This document shows positions 1-7,078 of a stretch of DNA of 34,835 bases, piece after piece. The stretch lies in contig NZ_JAHTKP010000072.1 in assembly GCF_019192735.1 (NCBI RefSeq), forward strand, positions 1-34,835. The letters are read 5' to 3'. The notes beneath the pieces were generated by a model, which ran no database searches, was not told the origin of the DNA, and worked only from the letters and a program-made list of their open reading frames with translations. Each line of letters starts with the position of its first letter. Position 1 is the stretch's first letter. Both the position numbers and the translations under genes were made by a program. This DNA comes from Kitasatospora aureofaciens. Lineage in GTDB: Bacteria; Actinomycetota; Actinomycetes; Streptomycetales; Streptomycetaceae.

Positions 1-1
1 C

Positions 2-1591
2 GACACCGTCCAGTCCTGTCTCAACGTCGCCCGCTGCACCGGCATCACGGTCTGGGGCATCCGCGACAGCGACTCCTGGCGCACCGGCGAGAACCCGCTG
101 CTGTTCGACAACAACGGCAACAAGAAGCCCGCCTACAACGACGTCCTCTCCACGCTTCGCAGCGCCGGCGGCACGTCGGGCGGTGGCACGCCGGGCGGCG
201 GGATCACCCCGGGCGCCGTCTACATGATCTCCGCGGTGGGCGCCTCCGGTCGCGTCCTCGACGAGTTCGCCGGGCAGAACGGCAACGGCGCCCCGCTCCA
301 GGTGTGGGACGCCGGCGGCGCCGCCAACCAGCAGTGGCGGGCCGCCAGGAACGACGACGGCTCCTACACCTTCACCAACCTCGCCAGCGGCAAGGTCCTG
401 GACGAGCCGGGCGGCCGGACGGCCAACGGCACGCAGCCACTGGTGTGGGAGGCCCACGGCGGTGCCAACCAGCGCTGGAAGGCCAACCGCAACAGCGACG
501 GCTCGTACACCCTCGTCAACGTCGCCAGCGGCCGCGCCCTGGAGACCCCCGGCGGCCAGACCGGCAACGGCACCCGCGTCCAGATCTGGGACTCCTGGGG
601 CGGCGCCAACCAGCACTGGAACCTCCGCCCGTCCGGGTCGTCCGCCCCGGCCCCGACCCCGGCAGAGCCCGCCCCGAGCGGAACCTGCGCCCTGCCGTCG
701 ACGTACCACTGGTCCTCGACGGGCGCGCTGGCGCAGCCCGCGAACGGCTGGAGCGCGGTGAAGGACTTCACCGACGTGGTCTACAACGGCAAGCACCTGG
801 TGTACGCGTCGAACGTGTCCGGGAAGTCCTACGGCTCGATGGCGTTCGCCCCCTTCACCAACTGGTCGGACATGGCCTCCGCCCCGCAGATCGGGATGAA
901 CCAGGCCGCCGTGGCGCCGACGATCTTCTACTTCGCGCCCAAGAAGATCTGGGTGCTCGCCTACCAGTGGGGTCCGTGGCCGTTCGTCTACCGCACCTCC
1001 AGCGACCCGACCAACCCGAACGGCTGGTCCGAGCCGCAGCCGCTGTTCACCGGCAGCCTGCCCAAGTCCAGCACGGGGCCGATCGACCAGACCCTGATCG
1101 CCGACGACCAGAACATGTACCTGTTCTTCGCCGGTGACAACGGCAGCATCTACCGGGCGAGCATGCCCATCGGCAACTTCCCGGGCAACTTCGGCTCCTC
1201 GTACACGACGGTCATGACCGACACCCCGGAGAACCTGTTCGAGGCTCCGCAGGTCTACAAGGTCAAGGGCCAGAACCAGTACCTCATGATCGTCGAGGCC
1301 CGCGGCGCCCACGAGCAGCGCTACTTCCGCTCCTTCACCGCCACCAGCCTCAACGGCACCTGGACCCCGCAGGCCGCCACCGAGGCCAACCCCTTCGCCG
1401 GCAAGGCCAACAGCGGCGCCACCTGGACCAACGACATCAGCCACGGCGACCTCGTCCGCAACAACCCCGACCAGACCATGACCATCGACCCCTGCAACCT
1501 GCAGCTTCTCTACCAGGGCAAGAGCCCCAACGCCACGGGCCCCTACGACCAACTCCCCTGGCGCCCCGGCCTCCTCACCCTCCAGCGCTGA
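2..1591 (+). CDS. Secreted xylanase-arabinofuranosidase fusion, GH10 (C-terminal part)-CBM13-GH62, 5' end outside window
   Basis: The frame is open from base 2 with no start, so the gene begins upstream. The first ~60 residues match the end of a GH10 xylanase (GITVWGIRDSDSW, then LLFDNNGNKKPAY); the GH10 catalytic glutamates lie outside the window. A Gly/Thr/Ser linker leads to a CBM13 ricin-B trefoil with three repeats, each ending in a QxW-type motif (NQQW, NQRW, NQHW). A Pro/Ala linker (about 632-685) leads to a complete GH62 alpha-L-arabinofuranosidase module from Cys686 to the stop, with the expected acidic residues in VKDFT, GPIDQTL and LFEAPQ. The predicted role is extracellular arabinoxylan cleavage: GH10 cuts the backbone, CBM13 holds xylan and GH62 removes arabinose. 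An ATG at 224 is in frame but lies inside the trefoil, so it is not the start. The GH62 module is nearly identical to the gene at 16736-17734. A strong terminator follows. Confidence 0.9.
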   Translation, partial: DTVQSCLNVARCTGITVWGIRDSDSWRTGENPLLFDNNGNKKPAYNDVLSTLRSAGGTSGGGTPGGGITPGAVYMISAVGASGRVLDEFAGQNGNGAPLQVWDAGGAANQQWRAARNDDGSYTFTNLASGKVLDEPGGRTANGTQPLVWEAHGGANQRWKANRNSDGSYTLVNVASGRALETPGGQTGNGTRVQIWDSWGGANQHWNLRPSGSSAPAPTPAEPAPSGTCALPSTYHWSSTGALAQPANGWSAVKDFTDVVYNGKHLVYASNVSGKSYGSMAFAPFTNWSDMASAPQIGMNQAAVAPTIFYFAPKKIWVLAYQWGPWPFVYRTSSDPTNPNGWSEPQPLFTGSLPKSSTGPIDQTLIADDQNMYLFFAGDNGSIYRASMPIGNFPGNFGSSYTTVMTDTPENLFEAPQVYKVKGQNQYLMIVEARGAHEQRYFRSFTATSLNGTWTPQAATEANPFAGKANSGATWTNDISHGDLVRNNPDQTMTIDPCNLQLLYQGKSPNATGPYDQLPWRPGLLTLQR

Positions 1592-1604
1592 CCCGACCAG
1601 GCAC

Positions 1605-1635
1605 GGGAGCCCCGCCGGACACCGGCGGGGCTCCC
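1605..1635 (+). terminator. Hairpin terminator after the GH10-CBM13-GH62 gene
   Basis: Perfect 14-bp inverted repeat GGGAGCCCCGCCGG / CCGGCGGGGCTCCC (1605-1618 and 1622-1635) with a 3-nt loop, 13 nt after the stop. There is no U tract, as is usual in Streptomyces. Confidence 0.85.
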
Positions 1636-1843
1636 CGCGTCGTGCCACGGGCCGTGAAGCCGAGGGGATGTGCTCCCCTTCCGACGTCCCGGCCGCAGCC
1701 CTCGGCCCGGCCCGGTGGATGCCCGAGACGAAGGGCGTCGAACTCGGCGAGACGCAGACCGAGGCCGTCCGCGTGTGGCACCGTCGGGCATGGAACCGTC
1801 CAGGGGCACCCGGTGCCCCACCCTCAGGAAGGCGACCGCCACC

Positions 1844-2446
1844 TTGCTCCCCGAACTCCACCCGGGCCGTGCCGAAGCGCTCCTCTTCGACTGGGACGGC
1901 ACGCTCGTCGACAGCCAGTACGCCAACTACCGGGCCATGGCGGACGCCCTCGCCCCGTACGGGGTGACGCTCGACCAGGAGTGGTTCGACGCCCGGACCG
2001 GGCTCTCCTCCGCCGACATGGTCCGGGTGCTGGCGCAGCGCGGCGATCCCCGGGCGGCCCTGCCCGTGGAGGAGATCGTCGCGGACCGGGACCGGCGCTT
2101 CCTGGCGGACGCGGCCCGGATCCGGGTCCACCCGGAGGTCGCGGAGGTTGTGAGCGCTCACCACGGGACGCTCCCGCTGGCGGTGGCGTCCGGCGGCGCA
2201 CGCCTGGTCATCGAGACGACCATGCGCCACCTCCCGTACCAGGGCCTGTTCAGCGCCGTCGTCACCCGCGACGAGGTCCGGCGGGGCAAGTCCGCCCCCG
2301 ACATCTTCCTGAGGGCCGCGGCCGCCCTGGGCGTCCCGCCCGAGCGGTGCGTCGTGTACGAGGACAGCGACGAGGGCATCGAGGCCGCCCACGCGGCCCG
2401 CATGGCGGTCATCGACGTCCGGCCGGTCACCCGTCGGGCCCGCTGA
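1844..2446 (+). CDS. HAD-superfamily phosphatase (beta-phosphoglucomutase/phosphoglycolate-phosphatase-like)
   Basis: Predicted cytosolic Mg-dependent phosphohydrolase or phosphomutase of HAD subfamily I. All four HAD motifs are visible: LLFDWDGTLVDS (nucleophile Asp and acid/base Asp), AVASGG (motif II Ser), the Lys in RRGKSAPD (motif III) and VYEDSDEG (motif IV metal ligands). A helical cap lies between motifs I and II. I chose TTG at 1844 because AGGAAGG (1826-1832) is well placed before it, giving 200 residues; in-frame ATGs at 1790 and 1670 would add a low-complexity basic leader with no Shine-Dalgarno site. The substrate cannot be read from sequence; a sugar phosphate would suit the neighbourhood. 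The codons GTT GTG AGC GCT CAC at 2147-2161 contain a palindrome identical to the operator core before GH62 (16679). The 208 bp between the upstream terminator and this start hold no other recognisable gene. Confidence 0.8.
   Translation: MLPELHPGRAEALLFDWDGTLVDSQYANYRAMADALAPYGVTLDQEWFDARTGLSSADMVRVLAQRGDPRAALPVEEIVADRDRRFLADAARIRVHPEVAEVVSAHHGTLPLAVASGGARLVIETTMRHLPYQGLFSAVVTRDEVRRGKSAPDIFLRAAAALGVPPERCVVYEDSDEGIEAAHAARMAVIDVRPVTRRAR
2150..2161. promoter_or_regulatory. Intragenic LacI-type palindrome GTGAGCGCTCAC
   Basis: Perfect 12-bp palindrome inside the HAD gene, read as Val-Ser-Ala-His with GTG AGC GCT CAC. GCT for Ala and the preceding GTT for Val are rare choices in DNA of this GC content. 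The same core lies upstream of GH62 (16680-16691) and inside GH2 and GH36. It could be an auxiliary operator or chance. Confidence 0.35.
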
Positions 2447-2487
2447 GCCTCGGCGGCGTTCCCGCGAGAACGTCGCTGCCCTCCGCG

Positions 2488-2506
2488 TAGAATGGGAGCG
2501 CTCCCA
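2488..2506 (+). promoter_or_regulatory. Promoter -10 element overlapped by a CebR-type operator, before the GNAT gene
   Basis: TAGAAT (2488-2493) is a consensus Streptomyces -10 hexamer. Its last T is the first base of TGGGAGCGCTCCCA (2493-2506), a perfect 14-bp palindrome identical to the known CebR/CelR operator of actinomycetes and to the copies before cebE (6937) and GH9 (21174). Repressor here should block initiation directly. The -35 region is weak. The GNAT start codon is 24 nt downstream of the box. Confidence 0.75.
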
Positions 2507-2530
2507 GATCATCCGTCCGGAAGGCTCCGC

Positions 2531-3142
2531 ATGCCCGCGCCCGTCATCCGCCCGTACCGCCCCGAGGACCGGGGCGCCGTCTTCGACATCTGCATGCGCA
2601 CCGCCGAGGCCGGTGGCGACGCCCGCGGCATCTACCGCGACCAGGACTTGCTGCCGAACATCTTCGCCGCGCCCTACACGGAGCTGGAACCGGACCTGGC
2701 CTTCGTCCTCGACGACGGGGCCGGGCCGGTCGGCTACGTGCTGGGGACCAGCGACACCCCGCGCTTCGTCCGCGAGTTCCGCCTCACGTGGCTGCCCGTG
2801 GTCGCCGATCGCCATCCGCTCCCGGCCGGCGAGCCGACGACCCCCGACGAGGTGATGACGGCGTTCCTGCACCGGCCGGAGCGGATGCTCGTCCCCGAGG
2901 TCGCGGACTACCCGGCCCACCTGCACATCGACCTGCTGCCCGACTACCAGGGCCGCGGCCACGGCCGCGCCCTGCTGACCGAGCTGTTCGCCGCCCTGGC
3001 CGGGGCCGGGGCGGAGCGGGTCCACCTGGCGATGGTCACGGCGAACACGGCGGCGCGCGCCTTCTACGACCGGATGGGCTTCCGCGAGATCCCCGTCGCC
3101 GACCCCGGTCCCGTGACCTACCTCGGCCGGGCCACGAGCTGA
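2531..3142 (+). CDS. GNAT N-acetyltransferase resembling the O-GlcNAcase C-terminal (HAT-like) domain family
   Basis: 203-residue cytosolic acetyltransferase. It opens with VIRPYRPEDRGAVFDICMRT and has PDLAFVLDD.GPVGYVLG, YPAHLHIDLLPDYQGRGHG (the acetyl-CoA P-loop, Q/RxxGxG type) and a C-terminal NTAARAFYDRMGFRE. From memory this layout is that of bacterial GNATs similar to the acetyltransferase-like domain of human GH84 O-GlcNAcase, for example the Streptomyces sviceus protein of known structure; the physiological substrate of that group is unknown to me. ATG 2531 is chosen because GGAAGG (2519-2524) sits 6 nt before it. The ATG at 2492 overlaps the operator and promoter and cannot be the start. 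The CebR-type box on the promoter implies induction by cello-oligosaccharides. The gene is convergent with the GH6 operon, 25 bp away, with no clear terminator between them. Confidence 0.85.
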   Translation: MPAPVIRPYRPEDRGAVFDICMRTAEAGGDARGIYRDQDLLPNIFAAPYTELEPDLAFVLDDGAGPVGYVLGTSDTPRFVREFRLTWLPVVADRHPLPAGEPTTPDEVMTAFLHRPERMLVPEVADYPAHLHIDLLPDYQGRGHGRALLTELFAALAGAGAERVHLAMVTANTAARAFYDRMGFREIPVADPGPVTYLGRATS

Positions 3143-3167
3143 ACGAGGGGCTCGCGCCCGCTACCGG

Positions 3168-4472
3168 TCAGTCACGCGGACGCCCCCACGGGGCGAAGGT
3201 CAGCGGCGGGTTGGCGTTGCGCACCAGGGTCTTGGCCTGCTCCGGCCACCAGGCGCCGGCCGCCGGGTCGACGGTGCCGTACTCGGGGTCGACGGTGCCG
3301 CCGGGGATGTTGCGGTTGCACTGGCCGTCCGACTGGCCGACGGTCTTGATCCACAGGTAGGCGTCGACCAGCGGGGTTCCCGTATTCGCGGTGGGCCGGT
3401 CGCCGAGGCCCCGGTCCGGCGGGTTGCACCAGGTCTGCGGGTCTCCGGCGTACTTGCCGGCCGGCGGGGTCCAGGGGCCCTGCCCGTTGCGCCCGGTGTC
3501 GACGACGAAGTGGGTGAGCTCGTTCACCGGCGGGGTGCCGACGGTCTGCTGGTACCACTGGTCGGTCCAGTGCCAGGTGCTGGGGTCGTCCACGTCGACC
3601 GCGTTGCCCGGCTTCCCGTCGTTGGGCGCGGCCGGCGAGAAGTACTGGCCGGCGCACAGGTCGGTGCGCCCGCGCGCGGACTCCGGGCCCTTGGTGGTGT
3701 ACCAGAGGCACTTGGACACCCAGGTGCCGTAGCGGTCGGACGGGCCGGTGGCGAAGAAGTTGGAGACGTTCAGCGAGAAGCCCTGGGCGCGTTCGACACC
3801 CGCGTCGAGCAGGCGCTTGGTGGCGGTGCCGACGCTCTGCCAATGGCTGTTGCCCGCGTCGACGTAGACCACCGTGCCGGGCTGCCGCTCCAGGGCGTCG
3901 ATGCCGTGGCGGAGGTCGGCGATGCGTCCGGCCGTGATCGCGCCCGTGGGGTCGGTGGTCGGGGAGCAGTCGGAGGGCAGGTTGGCGAGGGCGTCCGGTT
4001 CGAGGACGACCACGGCCTTGCTCTTGCCGATGCCGCGGGCCAGGGCCGAGATCCACGCCTGGTACTCCGCGTCGGACTGCGCTCCTCCGCTGGAGTACTG
4101 GGAGCAGTCCCGCAGCGGGACGTTGTAGGCCACGATGACCGGGACGGTGCCCGTCCAGGCGGCGCGGCGGACCAGGGTACGGGCCCGGGACTCCACCTCC
4201 GCGGGCGTGCCGTCGGTGAACCAGACGGCCTCCGGCCAGCTGGCGAGCTGGGCCATGGCGGTGGCGCCCGCGAAGTCGTGCTCCAGCAGGGAGCGGACGG
4301 CCTGCTTCGCGGCGTCGCTGTCCGGCTGGACGTAGAACCGGGTGTCGGCGGGCAGGGTGTGGCCGGAGGCCGGCCGGTCCTGCGCCTGCGCCTGGCCCGG
4401 TACGGCGAGCGCGGTCAGCAGGGCGGCCAGCGCGACCGGGACCAACGGGCGGGGGATGGTGCGAGGTCTCAT
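3168..4472 (-). CDS. Secreted GH6 cellulase, exo-type (1,4-beta-cellobiohydrolase-like)
   Basis: 434 residues. A Sec signal peptide ends near AQA (about residue 30). The GH6 barrel shows YNVPLRDC (Asp122, general acid), VVVLEPDAL (Asp160), GFSLNVSNFF, HFVVDTGRNG (Asp325, candidate base) and WIKTVGQSDGQC. An insertion at about residues 255-320 (from WYTTKGPESARG to WYQQTVGTPPV) resembles the tunnel-covering loops of Thermobifida Cel6B-type exocellulases, so cellobiose release from chain ends is likely. No carbohydrate-binding module is present, unlike many secreted actinomycete GH6 enzymes. GAGGA lies 5 nt before the ATG. It is the second gene of a GH6 pair, 75 bp behind the endo-type gene, with an inverted repeat in between that may reduce its expression. 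Confidence 0.92.
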   Translation of the reverse strand: MRPRTIPRPLVPVALAALLTALAVPGQAQAQDRPASGHTLPADTRFYVQPDSDAAKQAVRSLLEHDFAGATAMAQLASWPEAVWFTDGTPAEVESRARTLVRRAAWTGTVPVIVAYNVPLRDCSQYSSGGAQSDAEYQAWISALARGIGKSKAVVVLEPDALANLPSDCSPTTDPTGAITAGRIADLRHGIDALERQPGTVVYVDAGNSHWQSVGTATKRLLDAGVERAQGFSLNVSNFFATGPSDRYGTWVSKCLWYTTKGPESARGRTDLCAGQYFSPAAPNDGKPGNAVDVDDPSTWHWTDQWYQQTVGTPPVNELTHFVVDTGRNGQGPWTPPAGKYAGDPQTWCNPPDRGLGDRPTANTGTPLVDAYLWIKTVGQSDGQCNRNIPGGTVDPEYGTVDPAAGAWWPEQAKTLVRNANPPLTFAPWGRPRD

Positions 4473-4489
4473 CGGTTTCCTCAGGTGGG

Positions 4490-4530
4490 CCGCCCGGGAC
4501 CGGACAGGGCCAACAGCCGGCCCCGGGCGG
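4490..4530 (-). terminator. Intercistronic inverted repeat between the two GH6 genes
   Basis: CCGCCCGGG (4490-4498) and CCCGGGCGG (4522-4530) form a 9-bp stem, with CCGG/CCGG pairing possible inside the loop. It lies between the endo-type stop and the exo-type Shine-Dalgarno site. It could be an attenuator or an mRNA-stabilising hairpin. Confidence 0.5.
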
Positions 4531-4547
4531 GTGGATGTGATCCGGCG

Positions 4548-5525
4548 TCAGTAGCCGTAGATCAGCTTGTAGGCGACCTCGGGCAGGAACTGCCCGGCGG
4601 TCGATCCGCTGCCGGTGCCGCAGTTGCCGTCGGACTCGCCGGGGGACTTGACCCACAGCAGCATCTCGGGGCCACCGCCGGCGCGGGTGGTGGGCGTGCC
4701 GATCCGGCGCCCCGGCGGGTTGCACCAGGTGCCGTCCGACCCGTTGCCGTTGCGGCTGGTGTCGACCACGTACGGCTTGGTGTACCCGTACGAGGACTTC
4801 AGCGCCGCGCTGATGTCGTTGCCGTAGGCGGTGTTCTGCCCCGTGGGGTAGAAGTTCGAGACGTTCAGCGAGAACCCGTGGGCCCCCGCCACTCCGGCGT
4901 CGGCCAGCAGCCTGGCCATGGTGGGGGCGCTCAGCCAGGCGGGGTTCCCGGCGTCCAGGTAGACCCAGGTGTTGGGGGCCTTGGCGTTGAACTGGGCGAC
5001 GGCGTTGCGCAGCATGGCGTTGCGCTCGGAGACCTGGGCGGGCGTCATGCAGCTCTCGTGCCCGAGCGCGTCGGGTTCGAGGACGACCAGGGCGGGCCGG
5101 TTGCCGATGCCGCTGGCGAACGCGGCGATCCAGGTGTCGTAGTCGGCGGCGGAGCCCGCCCCGCCGCCGGACTGCCCGGCGCAGATGTCCCGGTTGGGGA
5201 TGTTGTACGCCACCAGGATCGGCAGCTTCCCGCCGGAGGCGGCGGCTCCGACGTACGCGCCGGTGGCGGTCCCGATGGGGCCGCTCCAGTTCCCGAACCA
5301 GCGCGCGGCCGGCACGTTGGCGATCGAGGACCGGATGGCGGCGGTCCGGCCGTCCCCGGGGTGGGAGTTGACCCACTGCTGGGCGCTGGAGTCGGGGTCG
5401 GCGTAGAAGCCGCTGGTCATGGTGGTGGGGTCGGCCGCGTGGGCGGTTCCCGGGTCGAGCCCGACCAGGAGGGCGGTCAGCGTGGGCGCGATGAGCAGAG
5501 CCGTGCGGCGGCGTGGGCGGCGCAT
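4548..5525 (-). CDS. Secreted GH6 cellulase, endo-type (endo-1,4-beta-glucanase)
   Basis: 325 residues. A twin-Arg-rich n-region (MRRPRRRTALL) and hydrophobic core end at TAHA (about residue 30), probably a Sec signal. Catalytic landmarks are YNIPNRDIC (Asp113), VVLEPDAL (Asp152), FSLNVSNFYP and PYVVDTSRNGNG (Asp255), followed by SPGESDGNC. It lacks the long loops of its neighbour, as expected for an open-cleft endoglucanase of the Thermobifida Cel6A kind. No binding module is attached. ATG 5525 has GGAGGAAG 6 nt upstream; the frame stays open to 5717 but that stretch is promoter and operator DNA. First gene of the GH6 pair, divergent from the LacI gene, with palindrome TGGAAGCGCTTCCA 35 bp upstream. 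Endo and exo enzymes together should give synergistic release of cellobiose, the likely inducer. Confidence 0.93.
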   Translation of the reverse strand: MRRPRRRTALLIAPTLTALLVGLDPGTAHAADPTTMTSGFYADPDSSAQQWVNSHPGDGRTAAIRSSIANVPAARWFGNWSGPIGTATGAYVGAAASGGKLPILVAYNIPNRDICAGQSGGGAGSAADYDTWIAAFASGIGNRPALVVLEPDALGHESCMTPAQVSERNAMLRNAVAQFNAKAPNTWVYLDAGNPAWLSAPTMARLLADAGVAGAHGFSLNVSNFYPTGQNTAYGNDISAALKSSYGYTKPYVVDTSRNGNGSDGTWCNPPGRRIGTPTTRAGGGPEMLLWVKSPGESDGNCGTGSGSTAGQFLPEVAYKLIYGY

Positions 5526-5560
5526 GGGGCTTCCTCCGCTGGGGGTGGGGTGGGGGGAGG

Positions 5561-5574
5561 TGGAAGCGCTTCCA
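5561..5574. promoter_or_regulatory. LacI-type operator TGGAAGCGCTTCCA (GH6 side)
   Basis: Perfect 14-bp palindrome differing from the CebR box TGGGAGCGCTCCCA only at the symmetric positions 4 and 11. It begins about 8 nt after the predicted -10 of the GH6 promoter, that is at the transcription start, so bound repressor would block the GH6 operon. Confidence 0.7.
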
Positions 5575-5582
5575 TTTGCCAG

Positions 5583-5611
5583 ATGATTGGGCGTCCCCGA
5601 GGCGATGTCAA
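5583..5611 (-). promoter_or_regulatory. Predicted promoter of the GH6 operon
   Basis: Minus-strand TTGACA (5611-5606), 17-nt spacer, AATCAT (5588-5583). The consensus -35 and correct spacing make this the best promoter in the divergent region. The operator at 5561-5574 follows immediately. Confidence 0.55.
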
Positions 5612-5647
5612 GGGACCGCGTTTTACTTTTCCTTGGGCCCAAATCGC

Positions 5648-5675
5648 TATACAGTCCGGACTGGAAGCGCTTCCA
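5648..5675 (+). promoter_or_regulatory. Second TGGAAGCGCTTCCA operator behind a -10-like TATACA, before the LacI gene
   Basis: The palindrome at 5662-5675 is identical to the GH6-side copy and 101 bp away from it centre to centre. TATACA at 5648-5653 is a plausible -10 with a poor -35. The geometry (operator at the presumed start) suggests autorepression of the regulator, and two equal sites could be bridged by a LacI-family tetramer or two dimers. Confidence 0.6.
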
Positions 5676-5734
5676 GTCTGGCTGGATGTGAACGGTAACA
5701 TTGTGCAACGGCTTCAAGTCGAGGTGAAGACACG

Positions 5735-6748
5735 ATGACGGACGATCCGACGCCCCGAAGGCCCACCCTGGACGAGGTCGCCGAGCGGGCCGGCGTGTCC
5801 CGCACCGCGGCGTCCAGGGTGCTGAACAACGCCCCGAATGTGAGCCGCGCCAAGCGCGAGGCGGTCCTGAGCGCGATCAGCGAGCTCGGGTACGTCCCCA
5901 ACCCGACGGCCCGCGCCCTGGCCACGCAGCAGGCGGGGGCCGTGGCACTGATCATCTCCGGGGAGGACCCGGCGGTGCTGGCCGACCCGTTCTACGGGCA
6001 GGTCATCGCGGGCGCCTCGACCGTCCTGGAGGAGACCGACCTGCACCTGGTGCTGTGCCTGGCGACCTCCGCCCGGGGGCAGGTCCGGGTCAGGCAACTG
6101 CTGCGGGCGCGGGCGGTGGACGGGGTGATGCTGATGTCCCTGCGCGGGGACGATCCGCTGACCAGCCTGGCCCTGGCCGCCGGCGTCCCCGCCGTCTTCG
6201 GGGGAAAGCCGCTGCACTGCGAGGTCCCGTACTACGTCGACGTGGACAACGTGCTCGGCGCCCGGCAGGCGACGGAGCACCTGATCTCCCGCGGCCGCAC
6301 CCGGATCGCGACCCTCACCGGACCGCTGGACACCGAGGTCGGCCAGGCCCGCAGGCGCGGCTACCTGGAGGCCATGACCCTCGCGGGCCTCCCCTACCGG
6401 GCGGAGGAGGGCGGCGACTTCACCGAGCGCGGCGGGGTCGCGGCCATGGAGGCGCTGCTGGCCCGCCATCCGGACCTGGACGCGGTGTTCGCCGCCAACG
6501 ACAACATGGCGGCCGGAGCCCTGCGGGTGCTGCACCGTGCGGGCCGGGCCGTTCCGGCCGAGGTCGCCGTGGCCGGGTTCGACGGTCTGACGGTGTCCGA
6601 GAACACCGAGCCGCCGCTGACCACGGTCCACCAGCCGATACGGAACCTCGGCCGGGAGATGACCCGCATGCTGCTCGCGCTGATCGCGGGCGAGCGCCCG
6701 AGCCCGCTGATCCTGCCCACCACACTGGTCCAGCGCGACTCCACCTGA
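5735..6748 (+). CDS. cebR: LacI-family transcriptional regulator, probable cellobiose repressor CebR
   Basis: 337 residues. An N-terminal LacI helix-turn-helix (LDEVAERAGVSRTAASRVLNN, about residues 10-31) is followed by the hinge helix SELGYVPNPTARALA, then a periplasmic-binding-protein-like sensor domain with the usual ...TRIATLTGPLD, FAANDNMAAGAL and VAGFDG blocks. ATG 5735 has GAGGTG 8 nt upstream. The call rests on synteny: in Streptomyces cebR directly precedes cebEFG-bglC in the same orientation, as here. It should bind the TGGGAGCGCTCCCA boxes and release them on cellobiose or cellotriose. Its own divergent promoter region carries the variant TGGAAGCGCTTCCA instead, so either CebR tolerates both or a second regulator acts here. 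LacI family: certain; ligand: inferred. Confidence 0.82.
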   Translation: MTDDPTPRRPTLDEVAERAGVSRTAASRVLNNAPNVSRAKREAVLSAISELGYVPNPTARALATQQAGAVALIISGEDPAVLADPFYGQVIAGASTVLEETDLHLVLCLATSARGQVRVRQLLRARAVDGVMLMSLRGDDPLTSLALAAGVPAVFGGKPLHCEVPYYVDVDNVLGARQATEHLISRGRTRIATLTGPLDTEVGQARRRGYLEAMTLAGLPYRAEEGGDFTERGGVAAMEALLARHPDLDAVFAANDNMAAGALRVLHRAGRAVPAEVAVAGFDGLTVSENTEPPLTTVHQPIRNLGREMTRMLLALIAGERPSPLILPTTLVQRDST

Positions 6749-6890
6749 CCCGCCACCGTCCCACCGCCCGCCCCACCGCACCCAACCGCAACCGACCGCC
6801 GACCCACCGCTGCGCCGCCCCTGCGGCCCGGCCGGTCGGCCGCGCGCCCGACCGGCCGCACGACGGCCGACGATCCGTCAAAACCACCTC

Positions 6891-6920
6891 TTGACAGCCG
6901 CCCACCACCCGGAGCAGGGT
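6891..6920 (+). promoter_or_regulatory. Predicted cebE promoter
   Basis: TTGACA (6891-6896), 18-nt spacer, CAGGGT (6915-6920). The operator at 6937 starts 16 nt after the -10, a roadblock position just inside the transcript. Confidence 0.5.
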
Positions 6921-6936
6921 GTCGCTCAGCCGCTTT

Positions 6937-6950
6937 TGGGAGCGCTCCCA
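6937..6950. promoter_or_regulatory. CebR operator TGGGAGCGCTCCCA upstream of cebE
   Basis: Perfect 14-bp palindrome matching the published CebR/CelR consensus. It is placed between the predicted promoter and the long cebE leader. Confidence 0.88.
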
Positions 6951-7078
6951 TTACACGCTCCGTGTTCTGCGCCCCCCGATCACACTCCGATCACCCTCCG
7001 ATCACGCCTTCGACCACGCCCTTCGGGCGGTCCCCCGCTCTCCTCGCGTACGTCCCACCCACCACCCCAGGAGATTCC

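Larger units (their letters stand above)
6749..7078. other. 330-bp cebR-cebE intergenic region
   Basis: It holds no gene. The first ~140 bp are a C-rich, low-complexity stretch. The cebE promoter and operator lie at 6891-6950, followed by a leader of about 130 nt with repeated GATCACNCTCCGATCAC-like units (6978-7004) and the Shine-Dalgarno site AGGAGA at 7069-7074. Confidence 0.6.

Noticed and set aside
2492..2530. Earlier ATG for the GNAT gene
   Set aside because: It lies within the operator and overlaps the -10 element, so it cannot be in the transcript; ATG 2531 has a good Shine-Dalgarno site.
3510..5738. 742-codon plus-strand open frame across both GH6 genes
   Set aside because: Gly/Val/Ala/Arg-rich shadow of two well-supported minus-strand cellulases; no domain or ribosome site. 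Open antisense frames are expected at this GC content.
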